Shown piece by piece: positions 51,671 through 59,315 of a stretch of DNA of 59,315 nt. The stretch is from DASTFY01 sp963829955 (lineage in GTDB: Bacteria > Actinomycetota > Acidimicrobiia > Acidimicrobiales > Ilumatobacteraceae), in NCBI GenBank assembly GCA_963829955.1, contig CAWHKS010000020.1, positions 1 to 59,315 of the forward strand, in the 5' to 3' direction. The notes under the pieces were generated by a model, which saw only the letters and a list, made by a program, of their open reading frames with translations, did no database searches and had not been told where the DNA came from. The position numbers were made by a program, and so were the translations under genes. How positions within the stretch are numbered: the stretch's first letter is position 1; each line of letters begins with the position of its first letter.

Positions 51671-54094
51671 TCAGGGTTCCCGGCGCCGGGGGACCGGCGG
51701 CCGAGGCGGCGCCCAGCCGTTGCTGCCCTCGGGACGGCTGGTGGCGATCACCGGCAGCTCCCGGCTCGGCTTGGCCTGCGCCTTGTGGGCCTCGATGGTG
51801 CTGAGGTGGTACGCCTCGTACGACAGGAGGAACTCGTCGGTGTGGTACACCCACCCGTCCAGCGTCGGCCCCGTGGTGCCGCGGAAGATGGCGTCGATGT
51901 CGTCGCCGGTGACGGTCTTGTAGGTCTCGAGCGCGTGGGCGATGGCCAGCACGAAGCGGCGGTTGTCCTCCAGCATCTCCTGGGTCTCGGCGAACAGTTC
52001 CTGGAGGCGAGCCTCGACCTGGTGCCCGAAGCTGGTCTCCAGCAAGTTCCGGTCGGTCCCGTCCTCGGGACGGGAGCTGACCCCGCCCCGCTGCGCCTTG
52101 GTGACGGCGTGGGAAGCCACGCTCGGGCCCATGCCCCAGTACGCCTGGGTCTCCATCACGATGCGGGTGGCGCTGTAGAGGTCGCCACCGACGCCAGCCG
52201 AGTTGTCCCCCTCGAACAGCATCCGCTCCCCGGCCAGTGAGGCCAGGAACGTCTTGACGTTGATGTCGAACCCGGACCGCCACTCCGTGAAGCGCTCCTC
52301 CAGCGGCATCGGAGCGACGAACCCGCCCGTGCCGCCGCGGCGCTCGATCGTGGCCACGTCGATGGTCGAGCGCTTCTGCAGGCGGTACATGGCCACCGCA
52401 TGGCACGCCTCGTGGACCGCGACCTGGTGGCGCTCGAGATCTCCGTAGGTCCAGTCGTCCGGGATGCCGTGGGTCTTGATGTGCTTGGCCTTCAACATGT
52501 CGGCCCACGTGATGGTGTCCCGACCGTCACGCATGGCGATGATCAGCGCCTCGTTGACGATGTCCTTGATGATGGCGCCGGTGGCGTAAGGGGAGATGAC
52601 GGCCAGGCGATCGACCTGGGCCGAGGACAGCTCGTGCTTGACCTTGTCGAGGTAGCCGTCATACGTGCGGCGGCGGCCGTCGACGTGCGGGTAACCGACT
52701 TTGTAGATGCGGTCCAGGCGTCCCGGCCGCAGCAGGGCGTCGTCCAGCACGTCGGGCCGGTTGGTGGCCATGATGTGGAGGATCCGGTACTTCGGCGGCG
52801 CCTTGGGCTTCATGCACAGGAACGACCGGAAGCGGCGGCTGAAGAAACCGCGGGGCTTCCGGAGGCCCGACATCTCGGTGAGCAGCGCCTGCAGCGCGCC
52901 CATGCCGCCACCCATGCCCATGCCGCCCATGATGATGCCCCGCTTCTCGGGCTTCTGGTCCTCCCCATCGATGCCCGCGGTCGAGGGCTGCAGACCGTGC
53001 CAGACGATCGAGAGGGCGTGGTCGTCCACGTAGTGCACGGCGTTGCAGCTGTGCAGGCCGGCGAGCGAGTCGTGCTCCCGCCGGCTGTCGAACTGGCCGC
53101 CCTGGGAGGTCGAGCCGCGGTTGCCGAGGACGTCGGCCTCATCGAAGAACACCACGACGCCGCCGTTGCGCAGCGCTTGCTTGCGCAGCTTGCGGTACAG
53201 CCACTTGATCTTCATCGGGGCCACACCGATGAACGTCTGCACGAACGCCGAGGGATCGACGAACACGTATGGCTTGCCCGTCTCGCCGGCGACGGCCTCC
53301 GCCATCAGTGTCTTGCCGGTGCCGGGCGGGCCCCACAGCAGGATGCCGCTCGGCACGTAGCCGCCCTTGGCCTCGATCTCGGCCGGCTTCTCGAGGAAGT
53401 CGATGTTCTCCTGGATCTTGTGGAGGACCGGGTCCTGGCCCCACACGTCACGGAAGCGGGTCTTGATCTCGCCCGCCTTGTACGTCTCGATGCCGCCGAT
53501 CATGAAGATGCCGTAGAAGATCAACAGGCTGAACAGGCCGTACATCGCGGTGATGATCAGCGTGAAGAACAGCGGCAGGCCGGCGATCGGGTTCACGAAC
53601 AGGATGTCGAAGAACCGGGCCGGTGCCTCGACGATGGCCTCGATGAACGTCGTGCCCCACTTCCAGGCCAGGATCAGCCCGGCGATGATCGTGAAGACGA
53701 TGAACTTGAACATCCGGTTGAGCCGGTACCGCCGCCACGGGTTGACCTTGTCCATGCGCCGGCCCCAGGCGCCCCAGACGTGCTTCTCCCAGAACTGGTT
53801 GTACCCGGCCACCCGCTCGCAGATCAGGTAGTGGAGCTGGCGCAGGACCTCCAGCCCGAACAGCCCGACCAGCCACCACTTGGCCCGGAGCTGATCCTGC
53901 AGCGCCTCCCAGAACGACATGATCGGGATCGAAGAATGGAGGTAGGCCGCCGACAGCAGGATGAAGAGGGCGATGAGGACGAGGACCTTGATCCGGTCCC
54001 CGAGCATCATCTTCATGCGGGTCCTCGGCTCCCGATCGTCGCGCTCGGGCTCGTGCACCGCCTGCAGCGGCGGAGGCGGAGGGGGCAGCGTCAT
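51671..54094 (-). CDS. FtsH-like membrane AAA+ metalloprotease, divergent
   Basis: This is an 807-residue protein from ATG 54094 (an upstream start at 54160 would overlap the lipoprotein gene). Four N-terminal membrane helices (IKVLVLIALFILLSAAYLHS, WWLVGLFGLEVLRQLHYLIC, FKFIVFTIIAGLILAWKWGT, FFTLIITAMYGLFSLLIFYG) precede the AAA+ module with Walker A GPPGTGKT, pore loop FVQTFIGV and Walker B VVVFFDEADVLGNRGS. Then a long insertion with a Gly/Met-rich stretch (IIMGGMGMGGGMGALQALLT) and a basic segment comes before the second region of homology (RILHIMATNRPDVLDDALLR). The peptidase has HEACH and the third ligand in GVGGDLYSATRI. It probably degrades membrane proteins; the insertion sets it apart from housekeeping FtsH. 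Confidence 0.85.
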   Translation of the reverse strand: MTLPPPPPPLQAVHEPERDDREPRTRMKMMLGDRIKVLVLIALFILLSAAYLHSSIPIMSFWEALQDQLRAKWWLVGLFGLEVLRQLHYLICERVAGYNQFWEKHVWGAWGRRMDKVNPWRRYRLNRMFKFIVFTIIAGLILAWKWGTTFIEAIVEAPARFFDILFVNPIAGLPLFFTLIITAMYGLFSLLIFYGIFMIGGIETYKAGEIKTRFRDVWGQDPVLHKIQENIDFLEKPAEIEAKGGYVPSGILLWGPPGTGKTLMAEAVAGETGKPYVFVDPSAFVQTFIGVAPMKIKWLYRKLRKQALRNGGVVVFFDEADVLGNRGSTSQGGQFDSRREHDSLAGLHSCNAVHYVDDHALSIVWHGLQPSTAGIDGEDQKPEKRGIIMGGMGMGGGMGALQALLTEMSGLRKPRGFFSRRFRSFLCMKPKAPPKYRILHIMATNRPDVLDDALLRPGRLDRIYKVGYPHVDGRRRTYDGYLDKVKHELSSAQVDRLAVISPYATGAIIKDIVNEALIIAMRDGRDTITWADMLKAKHIKTHGIPDDWTYGDLERHQVAVHEACHAVAMYRLQKRSTIDVATIERRGGTGGFVAPMPLEERFTEWRSGFDINVKTFLASLAGERMLFEGDNSAGVGGDLYSATRIVMETQAYWGMGPSVASHAVTKAQRGGVSSRPEDGTDRNLLETSFGHQVEARLQELFAETQEMLEDNRRFVLAIAHALETYKTVTGDDIDAIFRGTTGPTLDGWVYHTDEFLLSYEAYHLSTIEAHKAQAKPSRELPVIATSRPEGSNGWAPPRPPVPRRREP

Positions 54095-54116
54095 GCTCAC
54101 TGAGGCACCGTTCCCT

Positions 54117-54812
54117 TCATCGCACGACCTTCCACGAGGTCGCGATCTCACTGATGTCATCCTGGTTCTCGCGGAAGCACTCGGAGGTGCAGCCGATCCG
54201 CAGGACGTAGAAGCGGTTGCGGCTCTGATCGAACAGCGTCGTGGCGTCCACCGTCTGCCACGGCTCGCCCTCGTTGTGGAGGTTGTAGACGACCCGGCTG
54301 CCCTGCATGCCGTCCTGGGCGAGCGGCGTGTAGCTGACGATCTCCACCAGGTCCTTGATGTCGTCGGGGACGCCCAGGGGATCGAGGCCGAGCGCCGTCG
54401 TGCGGGCCGTCGTCAGCGAGAGCTCCTGGTTGAACGAGCCCTGCACGTCGAAGATCTGGAGCTGCCCTACCGGCTGGTCCACCGATGACGGCGGGAGGGC
54501 GTCGAGGGCGGCGGTGTTCTCCAGACTGGGCTTCTCGCTGGCGTCGAAGGCGACGTGCCACACCGACTCCACGCTGTCCGGGAACGCCTCCGGCCGGACC
54601 CCACCGCCCTCGACGGTGAAGACCTCCCACTCGTTCGGGACGCGGATGTAGGTGTCCTCGGCGCTGTTGTCGACGTACGAGAACTTGGCGCCTCCGCAGC
54701 CCGCCAGCGCCAGCAGGGCCAGCACGGCCAGCGGGGCACCGGAGCCCGCGGTCAGGACCCGCCTGGCGCCACTCGTGCTCGTACCGGCCTGCTTCACGGG
54801 CACACATCCCAC
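54117..54812 (-). CDS. putative lipoprotein
   Basis: This is an intact 231-residue exported lipoprotein from ATG 54812. The signal peptide is PLAVLALLALAGCGG with the lipobox LAGC. The mature domain (FSYVDNSAEDTYIRVPNEWE, VWHVAFDASEKPSLENTAAL, GSRVVYNLHNEGEPWQTVDA, FYVLRIGCTSECFRENQDDI) looks like a small alpha/beta domain with a possible Cys pair near the end. No family was named. It is the first gene of the operon with the FtsH-like protease and hemQ; it may be a protease cofactor or substrate. Confidence 0.78.
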   Translation of the reverse strand: MGCVPVKQAGTSTSGARRVLTAGSGAPLAVLALLALAGCGGAKFSYVDNSAEDTYIRVPNEWEVFTVEGGGVRPEAFPDSVESVWHVAFDASEKPSLENTAALDALPPSSVDQPVGQLQIFDVQGSFNQELSLTTARTTALGLDPLGVPDDIKDLVEIVSYTPLAQDGMQGSRVVYNLHNEGEPWQTVDATTLFDQSRNRFYVLRIGCTSECFRENQDDISEIATSWKVVR

Positions 54813-55012
54813 TTCGCGAGGGCCGCCCGGTGGGCGGGCGCTGCTCCATTATCGGTCCTGCGGCGCCGATCGGATTCGGCGGCGCCGACATTTTCTCAGA
54901 TGGCTCACCCGGTCCGCACGGTCGGAGAGGAGGCTCGGGTGCTCCGGGCCTGTGATGCGGTCGACCAGATCCGACGCTGAACGGTGACACACCGGCCGGG
55001 CAAGCTGTCCAG

Positions 55013-56422
55013 ATGACCCGCTACGTCCTGCTCCCCCGTCACGGTCTGCGGTGGCGTCCAGGCGAGCGCGGACCTGCCGTGGCCCAAGAAGTGGCGTCCG
55101 GCGTGGAGGACGAGCTCCCCGGGCCCGAACCCGGCGCGGTGCTGGTGTCGCTCCCCGCCCGCCGGGCCAGGGAGCTGCGGGCGGGCGCCGAGGACCTCCA
55201 GGTCGCGCCCATGCGGCTTTACCGGCTGGCGCTGCACCGGCCCGAGATCGCGGCCGCGCCCCCGGCCGCCGCGCGCGGCGCAGCCCTCGACGTCGTCGTG
55301 GTGTCGGCCGCCGACGGGCGGCCGCTGCCCGGGGCGATGGTCACAGCTTTCACGGACGTCGCCCTCGGCCTGGGCGCCCGCGCCCGGACGCGCGCTGACG
55401 GCACCGCGCGCCTGCGGGTGGGCGAGCCCGCGGTGCTGGAGCGGCTGTACGTGCACGGCGCGCCGGATCACTGGACGTTCCTGCGCCGGCGCGTCCCGAT
55501 CGGCCGGCCGGTCCGCCTGGCGCTCCAGCCCATCGACCACACCGTGCCCGACGGTTTGCGCGTGCGCTACGGGACGACCCGCACGTCCACGGGTCGCGGC
55601 GTCCGGGTCGGCCTGGTGGACACCGGTGTGGACGCCGGTCACCCGCACCTCGTGGTGGCCGGCGGACAGAACTGCGTGACGGGCGAGGACCCGGCCGATC
55701 ACGGATCGAACGGCCACGAGCACGGCACCCACGTCGCCGGGATCATCGGCGGCCGCGGGCGACCACCCGGCGGGTGCCGCGGCGTGGCTCCCGGTGCTGA
55801 CCTGATGAGCTATCGGGTGTTCGGGCGGAGCCGGGCCGAAGCGACCAACTTCGCCATCGCTAAGGCCATCGACACCGCCGTCCGCGACGGGTGCGACGTC
55901 GTCAACCTCAGCCTCGGGGGCGGGCAGGCGGACGCCGTGGTGCGCGCCGCCATCGAGGAAGCCCAGGAGGCGGGCGTCATCGTGGTCGCCGCCGCCGGCA
56001 ACGACGGGCGGGGCCCGGTCGCGTTCCCCGCCGACCTGCCAGACGTGGTGGCGGTCTCGGCCCTCGGGCGGACCGGCACCTATCCACCGTCGGCGGCCGG
56101 CTCGGCGGAGCGCCGCGGGCCGTACGGGCACGACGGCGCCGACTTCGTCGCCGCGTTCTCGAACGTCGGTGCCATCGACCTCACCGCACCCGGCGTCGCC
56201 ATCGTGTCCACGGTGCCCGGCGGCTACCTGGACCTCGATGGCACGTCGATGGCGTGCCCGGCCGTCACGGGGACCATCGCGCGCATCCTCGGCGGGAGCC
56301 GCCGGTTGCGCAGCCAGCCCCGGGGTCCCGAGCGGGCCGCCGCCGTGCTCGCCCGCCTGCGCCGGCGGGCCCGGTCGCTAGGCTTCCCCTTGTCGTTGGA
56401 AGGTGACGGCCTGGCCCGCTGA
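55013..56422 (+). CDS. S8 family serine peptidase (subtilisin-like), no signal peptide
   Basis: This is an intact 469-residue protein. An N-terminal module (MTRYVLLPRHGLRWRPGERG) and a small beta domain (VVVSAADGRPLPGAMVTAFT, GTARLRVGEPAVLERLYVHG) precede the subtilisin domain. The catalytic triad is Asp in VGLVDTGVDAGHPH (about 202), His in HGTHVAGIIGG (about 238) and Ser in LDGTSMACPAVTGT (about 411), with the oxyanion Asn in VVAAAGNDGRG. No signal peptide is visible, so it may act inside the cell or leave by another route. A 77-residue gene follows after 15 bases and shares the xRYVL start. Confidence 0.88.
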   Translation: MTRYVLLPRHGLRWRPGERGPAVAQEVASGVEDELPGPEPGAVLVSLPARRARELRAGAEDLQVAPMRLYRLALHRPEIAAAPPAAARGAALDVVVVSAADGRPLPGAMVTAFTDVALGLGARARTRADGTARLRVGEPAVLERLYVHGAPDHWTFLRRRVPIGRPVRLALQPIDHTVPDGLRVRYGTTRTSTGRGVRVGLVDTGVDAGHPHLVVAGGQNCVTGEDPADHGSNGHEHGTHVAGIIGGRGRPPGGCRGVAPGADLMSYRVFGRSRAEATNFAIAKAIDTAVRDGCDVVNLSLGGGQADAVVRAAIEEAQEAGVIVVAAAGNDGRGPVAFPADLPDVVAVSALGRTGTYPPSAAGSAERRGPYGHDGADFVAAFSNVGAIDLTAPGVAIVSTVPGGYLDLDGTSMACPAVTGTIARILGGSRRLRSQPRGPERAAAVLARLRRRARSLGFPLSLEGDGLAR

Positions 56423-56437
56423 GGAGGTGACCCAGCT

Positions 56438-56671
56438 GTGAGTCGCTACGTCCTTCGCTACTGCGGTGTCGGGCAACCACCCGCCGGAGAGCTCGCCCGC
56501 ATCGAGCGGTCGTTACGGGTGCTCGACCGCTCGCCGCGCATGCTGCTCGTCGAGGACAGCGGTCGCAGCCTCGGCCAGGTCCTCGCCGCGCTGCCCGGAT
56601 GGGTGGCCGCCGAGGAGGCCGTGGTGCCCGTGCCGACGACCGGCCCCGCGCTCGCTCCCCACCCGACCTGA
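56438..56671 (+). CDS. small partner protein of the S8 peptidase (inhibitor/propeptide-like candidate)
   Basis: This is a 77-residue protein from GTG 56438 with a good AGGAGG site, 15 bases after the S8 peptidase stop. It reads VSRYVLRYCGVGQPPAGELA, RIERSLRVLDRSPRMLLVED, VLAALPGWVAAEEAVVPVPT. The order strand, helix, strand (RMLLVE), helix, strand with a final hydrophobic-Pro end resembles the I9-type propeptide/inhibitor fold of subtilisins, which is normally fused in front of the protease. A trans-acting inhibitor or chaperone is inferred; no family match is claimed. Confidence 0.6.
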   Translation: MSRYVLRYCGVGQPPAGELARIERSLRVLDRSPRMLLVEDSGRSLGQVLAALPGWVAAEEAVVPVPTTGPALAPHPT

Positions 56672-56675
56672 GCGG

Positions 56676-57482
56676 TCAGCCCGGGAGCCGCTCCGGCGAG
56701 TAGAGGTTGACTCGCCCGTCCCGGGCGAATCCGGCCAGTGTCAGCCCGGCCCGCCGCGCCGCCGTCACGGCGAGCGCGGTCGGTGCGCTCACCGCGACGA
56801 GCGCCGAGAAGCCGGCTGCCCACGCCTTCTGCACGATCTCGAAGCTGGCCCGGCTCGTCACCGCCAACGCAAGGTCGTGGGCGGGGAGGCGACCATCGAG
56901 CAGCAGCCGCCCGATGACCTTGTCGACCGCGTTGTGGCGGCCGACGTCCTCCCGGGACACGAGGGCGGTGCCGTCGGTGTCGAAGGCGACGGCACCGTGG
57001 ACCGCGCCGGTCGAGTCGAACAGGGGCTGGCCGGCGAGCGCCGCACCAGCCAGGTCGGCCAACGACTCGGGGGCGAACCAGGTGCGGGAGACGGTCAGCG
57101 GTTCCAACCGCGCCAGCAGCTCGTCGAGCTCCGCGCTGCCGCAGATGCCGCAGCTCGACGTGGTCGCGGTGAGCCGGGGCGTGGGTGCCGGCGCGCGGCC
57201 TCCCGTCTCGACCGTCACGATGTTGAAGTCGGTCTCGCTGGCGGAGCCCGTGGCGCAGTAGCGCACGGCCTCGACGGGCGCGCCGGCCAGCAGTCCCTCG
57301 GTCAGGCAGTAGCCCGCAGCCAGCTCGTAGTCGTGTCCGGGCGTGCGCATCGTCGTGGCGACGAGAACCCCGTCGAGCTGGATGGCCATCGGTTCCTCGA
57401 CGATCAGCTCGTCCGGACCGCGCCTGGCCGCGACACCGTCCCACCGGGTCACGAGCACCGTCTCCGTGCGGCGGCGGGCCAT
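56676..57482 (-). CDS. fdhD: formate dehydrogenase accessory sulfurtransferase FdhD
   Basis: This is an intact 268-residue protein that passes sulfur to the molybdenum cofactor of formate dehydrogenase. Conserved features are DELIVEEPMAIQLDGVLVAT, HDYELAAGYCLTEGLL, the sulfur-carrying Cys pair in SSCGICGSAELDELL, SREDVGRHNAVDKVIGRLLL and VTSRASFEIVQKAWAAGFSA. It is cytoplasmic. No formate dehydrogenase structural gene lies in the window; such enzymes are often selenoproteins, which would fit the two selenoprotein candidates here. Confidence 0.93.
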   Translation of the reverse strand: MARRRTETVLVTRWDGVAARRGPDELIVEEPMAIQLDGVLVATTMRTPGHDYELAAGYCLTEGLLAGAPVEAVRYCATGSASETDFNIVTVETGGRAPAPTPRLTATTSSCGICGSAELDELLARLEPLTVSRTWFAPESLADLAGAALAGQPLFDSTGAVHGAVAFDTDGTALVSREDVGRHNAVDKVIGRLLLDGRLPAHDLALAVTSRASFEIVQKAWAAGFSALVAVSAPTALAVTAARRAGLTLAGFARDGRVNLYSPERLPG

Positions 57483-57609
57483 AGGGACACGCTACCGGTG
57501 GTGCGATGCGCCGACCCCGGACGGCGGGTCGCTACGCTCGCCCCGCTGGGTGGCCGGCCACCGGCATTCGGCCCGGGCCACCGACGCCAGGCGCCGACGG
57601 AGGTGTGAG

Positions 57610-58431
57610 ATGGAGATCAGCAACTCCCGGGTGTTCGCCGCCGAGGTGGTCGGCACCGCCGTCCTCATGCTCGGCGGACCTGGCAGCGCCATCCTGGCCG
57701 GCGACCGCATCGGCACCCTGGGGATCGCGTTCGCCTTCGGCTTCAGCCTCCTCGTCATGGCCTACGCCATCGGCCACATCACCGGCTGCAACATCAACCC
57801 CGCGGTGACGCTGGGCATGGTGCTCACCCGCAAGCTCACCTGGGCGCAGGCCGTCTTCTACTGGGTCGGCCAGTTCCTGGGCGCGGCCATCGGCGGCCTC
57901 GTGATCTACGCCATCGCGAACAACATCGAGGGCTTCAGCAGCAAGAACAACTTCGCCGCCAACGGCTGGGACCAGTACAGCCCGGGTGGCTACGGCGTCG
58001 TTGCGGCCATGTTCGTCGAGGTGGTCTTCACCGCGCTCCTCGTCTACGTGGTGCTGGCCACGACGAGCCGTCGCTTCCCCGCCGGCTTCGGCGGGCTGGC
58101 CGCGGGTCTCGCGCTGGCCCTGATCCACATGGTGACCATCCCGGTCGACAACACATCGGTCAACCCGGCCCGCAGCTTCGGGTCGGCGCTGTTCGCCGGC
58201 CCTGACGCCCTCGGCCAGCTGTGGCTGTTCCTCGTGTTCCCGATGATCGGGGCCGTCGTCGGTTCGTTGATCTGGATCCTGCTGGACGAGTCCCGACTCG
58301 AGGACACGTTGTTCGCACAAGTGCCCGGAGCGACAGAGGTGCGCGACGCCGTCGACGACCTTGACGACCGGCTCGACGACATCGGTGGGGATCACCCGGC
58401 TCCACCCGATCAGCCGGTCCCGCCGGCCTAG
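57610..58431 (+). CDS. aqpZ: aquaporin Z-like water channel (MIP family)
   Basis: This is an intact 273-residue integral membrane channel, ATG 57610 after GGAGGTG. It has six helices and both NPA boxes: CNINPAVTLGMVL and NTSVNPARSFGSAL. The segment LIHMVTIPVDNTSVNPARS, with His and Arg in the selectivity filter and no glycerol-type Asp, fits water-selective AqpZ rather than GlpF. The C terminus is an acidic, Pro-rich extension of about 40 residues (DAVDDLDDRLDDIGGDHPAP). It is a single gene. Confidence 0.92.
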   Translation: MEISNSRVFAAEVVGTAVLMLGGPGSAILAGDRIGTLGIAFAFGFSLLVMAYAIGHITGCNINPAVTLGMVLTRKLTWAQAVFYWVGQFLGAAIGGLVIYAIANNIEGFSSKNNFAANGWDQYSPGGYGVVAAMFVEVVFTALLVYVVLATTSRRFPAGFGGLAAGLALALIHMVTIPVDNTSVNPARSFGSALFAGPDALGQLWLFLVFPMIGAVVGSLIWILLDESRLEDTLFAQVPGATEVRDAVDDLDDRLDDIGGDHPAPPDQPVPPA

Positions 58432-58446
58432 AGCAGACGGCGTTCG

Positions 58447-58926
58447 TCAGCCGGGCTGGCGCTGGAGCTCGCCCGCCAGGTGGTGCGTGAGCGCGACACC
58501 CACCGCCTCCATGCGCAACGTGTAGCGCAGCGTGTCGCCGTCCACCTCGAAGGTCCGCTCCACCGCGGCGACCTCCTTCGCGGTGCCTGTCGAGGCCACG
58601 AGCCGCGACCGCAGGTCGATGCGCTGGCCGGACAGCGTGCCCTCCTGGATCTCCACGATGCCGAACGTATGGGACAGCACGACCTCGACACCATCCGGCC
58701 CTGCCAGCCGCCAATACCCGGCCTCGCCATGCAGCGGGAAGTCGTCGGGGACGCGCTTGGTCCGCTGGCCGTAGGCCAGGAACGGCTTGCCCACGTGCCC
58801 GAATGTCACCGTCTCGGTGTAGGCGAAGTCCTCGATGGTCGGATAGCTGCCCGAGCCCTCACCGCTCCAGGTCCCCAGCAGGAAGCGCAGGGGCTCCACA
58901 TTCGGGTGCAGAGGCGGCCCATCCAC
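58447..58926 (-). CDS. nitrobindin-like FABP-family haem protein
   Basis: This is an intact 159-residue beta-barrel of the FABP-like THAP4/nitrobindin family. LRFLLGTWSGEGSGSYPTIE holds the signature GxWxGxG motif, and TVTFGHVGKPFLAYGQRT, GEAGYWRLAGPDGVEVVLSH and the C-terminal YTLRMEAVGVALTHHLAGEL complete the barrel; a His in the last segment is the proximal haem ligand in the family. Actinobacterial relatives isomerise peroxynitrite or bind NO. It is cytoplasmic and converges with aqpZ. Confidence 0.9.
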   Translation of the reverse strand: MDGPPLHPNVEPLRFLLGTWSGEGSGSYPTIEDFAYTETVTFGHVGKPFLAYGQRTKRVPDDFPLHGEAGYWRLAGPDGVEVVLSHTFGIVEIQEGTLSGQRIDLRSRLVASTGTAKEVAAVERTFEVDGDTLRYTLRMEAVGVALTHHLAGELQRQPG

Positions 58927-58969
58927 GGCCCGGGACCGTAGCCCGGCCGGCCAGCAGGACCGGGCCGAC

Positions 58970-59022
58970 GGTTTCTCGCGGGATCCAGTTGCTCCAGGCG
59001 GTACTGGCGGCCGCGAGAAACC
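58970..59022. repeat. palindromic intergenic element, copy 2
   Basis: 12-bp perfect arms GGTTTCTCGCGG and CCGCGAGAAACC enclose 29 bases with an inner CCAG/CTGG stem. The core TTCTCGCGG/CCGCGAGAA matches copy 1 at 48019-48065. It lies between groEL and the nitrobindin gene on the same strand. Confidence 0.55.
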
Positions 59023-59054
59023 ACTGGGCTGGCCCGAAGCGGGGCCGGGACGCG

Positions 59055-59086
59055 GAGAGGGCCGGCCCTTGCGGGCCGGCCCTCTC
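59055..59086 (-). terminator. groEL terminator hairpin
   Basis: A perfect 14-bp GC-rich stem (GAGAGGGCCGGCCC with its complement) around a TTGC loop begins 19 bases after the groEL stop on the minus strand. It has no U-tract, as common in high-GC actinobacteria. Confidence 0.75.
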
Positions 59087-59104
59087 GCTCACCTCATGCG
59101 AGGC

Positions 59105-59315
59105 TCAGAAGTCCTCCATGCCTCCACCGGGCATGGCGGGAGCGTCCTTCTCGGGCTTGTCCGCCACCACGGCCTCCGTGGTGAGGAACAGCGCGGCGAT
59201 GGACGCCGCGTTCTGCAGTGCGGAGCGAGTGACCTTGGCGGCGTCGATGACGCCGATCTTCACCAGGTCCTCGTAGTCACCGGTCATGGCGTTGAGCCCG
59301 TCGTTGCCGCTCAGG
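59105..59315 (-). CDS. groEL: chaperonin GroEL, C-terminal part (gene runs off the right edge)
   Basis: The last 69 or so codons of GroEL are read on the minus strand: LSGNDGLNAMTGDYEDLVKI, GVIDAAKVTRSALQNAASIA, ALFLTTEAVVADKPEKDAPA and the Gly/Met tail MPGGGMEDF. This is the equatorial domain end that contacts ATP and forms the ring. The 5' part lies beyond position 59315. The tail has one GGGM rather than many GGM repeats. Confidence 0.95.
   Translation of the reverse strand, partial: LSGNDGLNAMTGDYEDLVKIGVIDAAKVTRSALQNAASIAALFLTTEAVVADKPEKDAPAMPGGGMEDF

Noticed and set aside
54095..54160. Upstream start of the FtsH-like protease at 54160
   Set aside because: It would overlap the lipoprotein stop; MTLPPPP at 54094 lies just after it with a ribosome site (GAAGGGA) upstream.

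Overview
The window comes from a high-GC Gram-positive chromosome, most likely an actinobacterium and plausibly of the class Acidimicrobiia. The signs are a mycothiol-type DsbA enzyme, coproheme-dependent HemQ, UPF0182, SCO6745, PAC2 and WS/DGAT family proteins, a DivIVA-like protein, and frequent GTG starts. The lineage is inferred; no rRNA is present.

Positions 1 to about 28.7 kb look like accessory DNA next to an initiator tRNA-Met gene (28823-28899, minus strand). This half is a patchwork: two paralogous tyrosine recombinases in direct orientation (about 5.5 kb, truncated; about 27.5 kb, full length but frameshifted), an IS256-type transposase remnant, an ArdC-like antirestriction relic, a TIR fragment, an amidohydrolase tail and a broken M56 peptidase. 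The working modules are mostly metal and redox stress functions. They are a copper unit (SHOCT membrane protein, CopZ-like chaperone, P1B ATPase, BlaI/CopY-type repressor, M56 sensor peptidase), an ArsR-CDF fusion, and a tightly overlapping minus-strand operon (ChrB N-domain, ChrB C-domain, MFS, ABM-fold protein, second ChrB C-domain, DUF2148 Fe-S protein). Many genes here carry single-base indels although the protein similarity continues in the next frame, so either sequencing error or recent decay is possible.

Positions 28.9 to 59.3 kb are ordinary chromosome with mostly intact genes. They include UPF0182, a DivIVA-like protein, a PDZ/Lon-type protease, GlnD, a CoA-disulfide-reductase-like flavoprotein, an ECF sigma factor fused to its own zinc-finger membrane domain, LarE, AlaX, an ABC-type solute-binding lipoprotein, HemQ, an unusual membrane FtsH-like AAA protease, a subtilisin with a small companion gene, FdhD, AqpZ, nitrobindin, and the 3' end of groEL at the right edge.

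The most interesting signal is two apparent selenoproteins hidden by in-frame TGA codons. One is a DsrE-family protein (7455-7816) with Sec in a UxxC motif. The other is a ResA/thioredoxin-like protein (37893-38972) with a WASW-U-GC motif. In each, the protein family continues in the same frame after the TGA, and a perfect hairpin places its loop 19-20 nt after the TGA, as expected of a bacterial SECIS element. A second notable signal is a set of five palindromic sites, TACGACA-N3-TGTCGTA-like, found upstream of the copper genes, a GNAT gene and a secreted LVIVD-repeat protein. They probably define the local regulon of the BlaI/CopY-type repressor.
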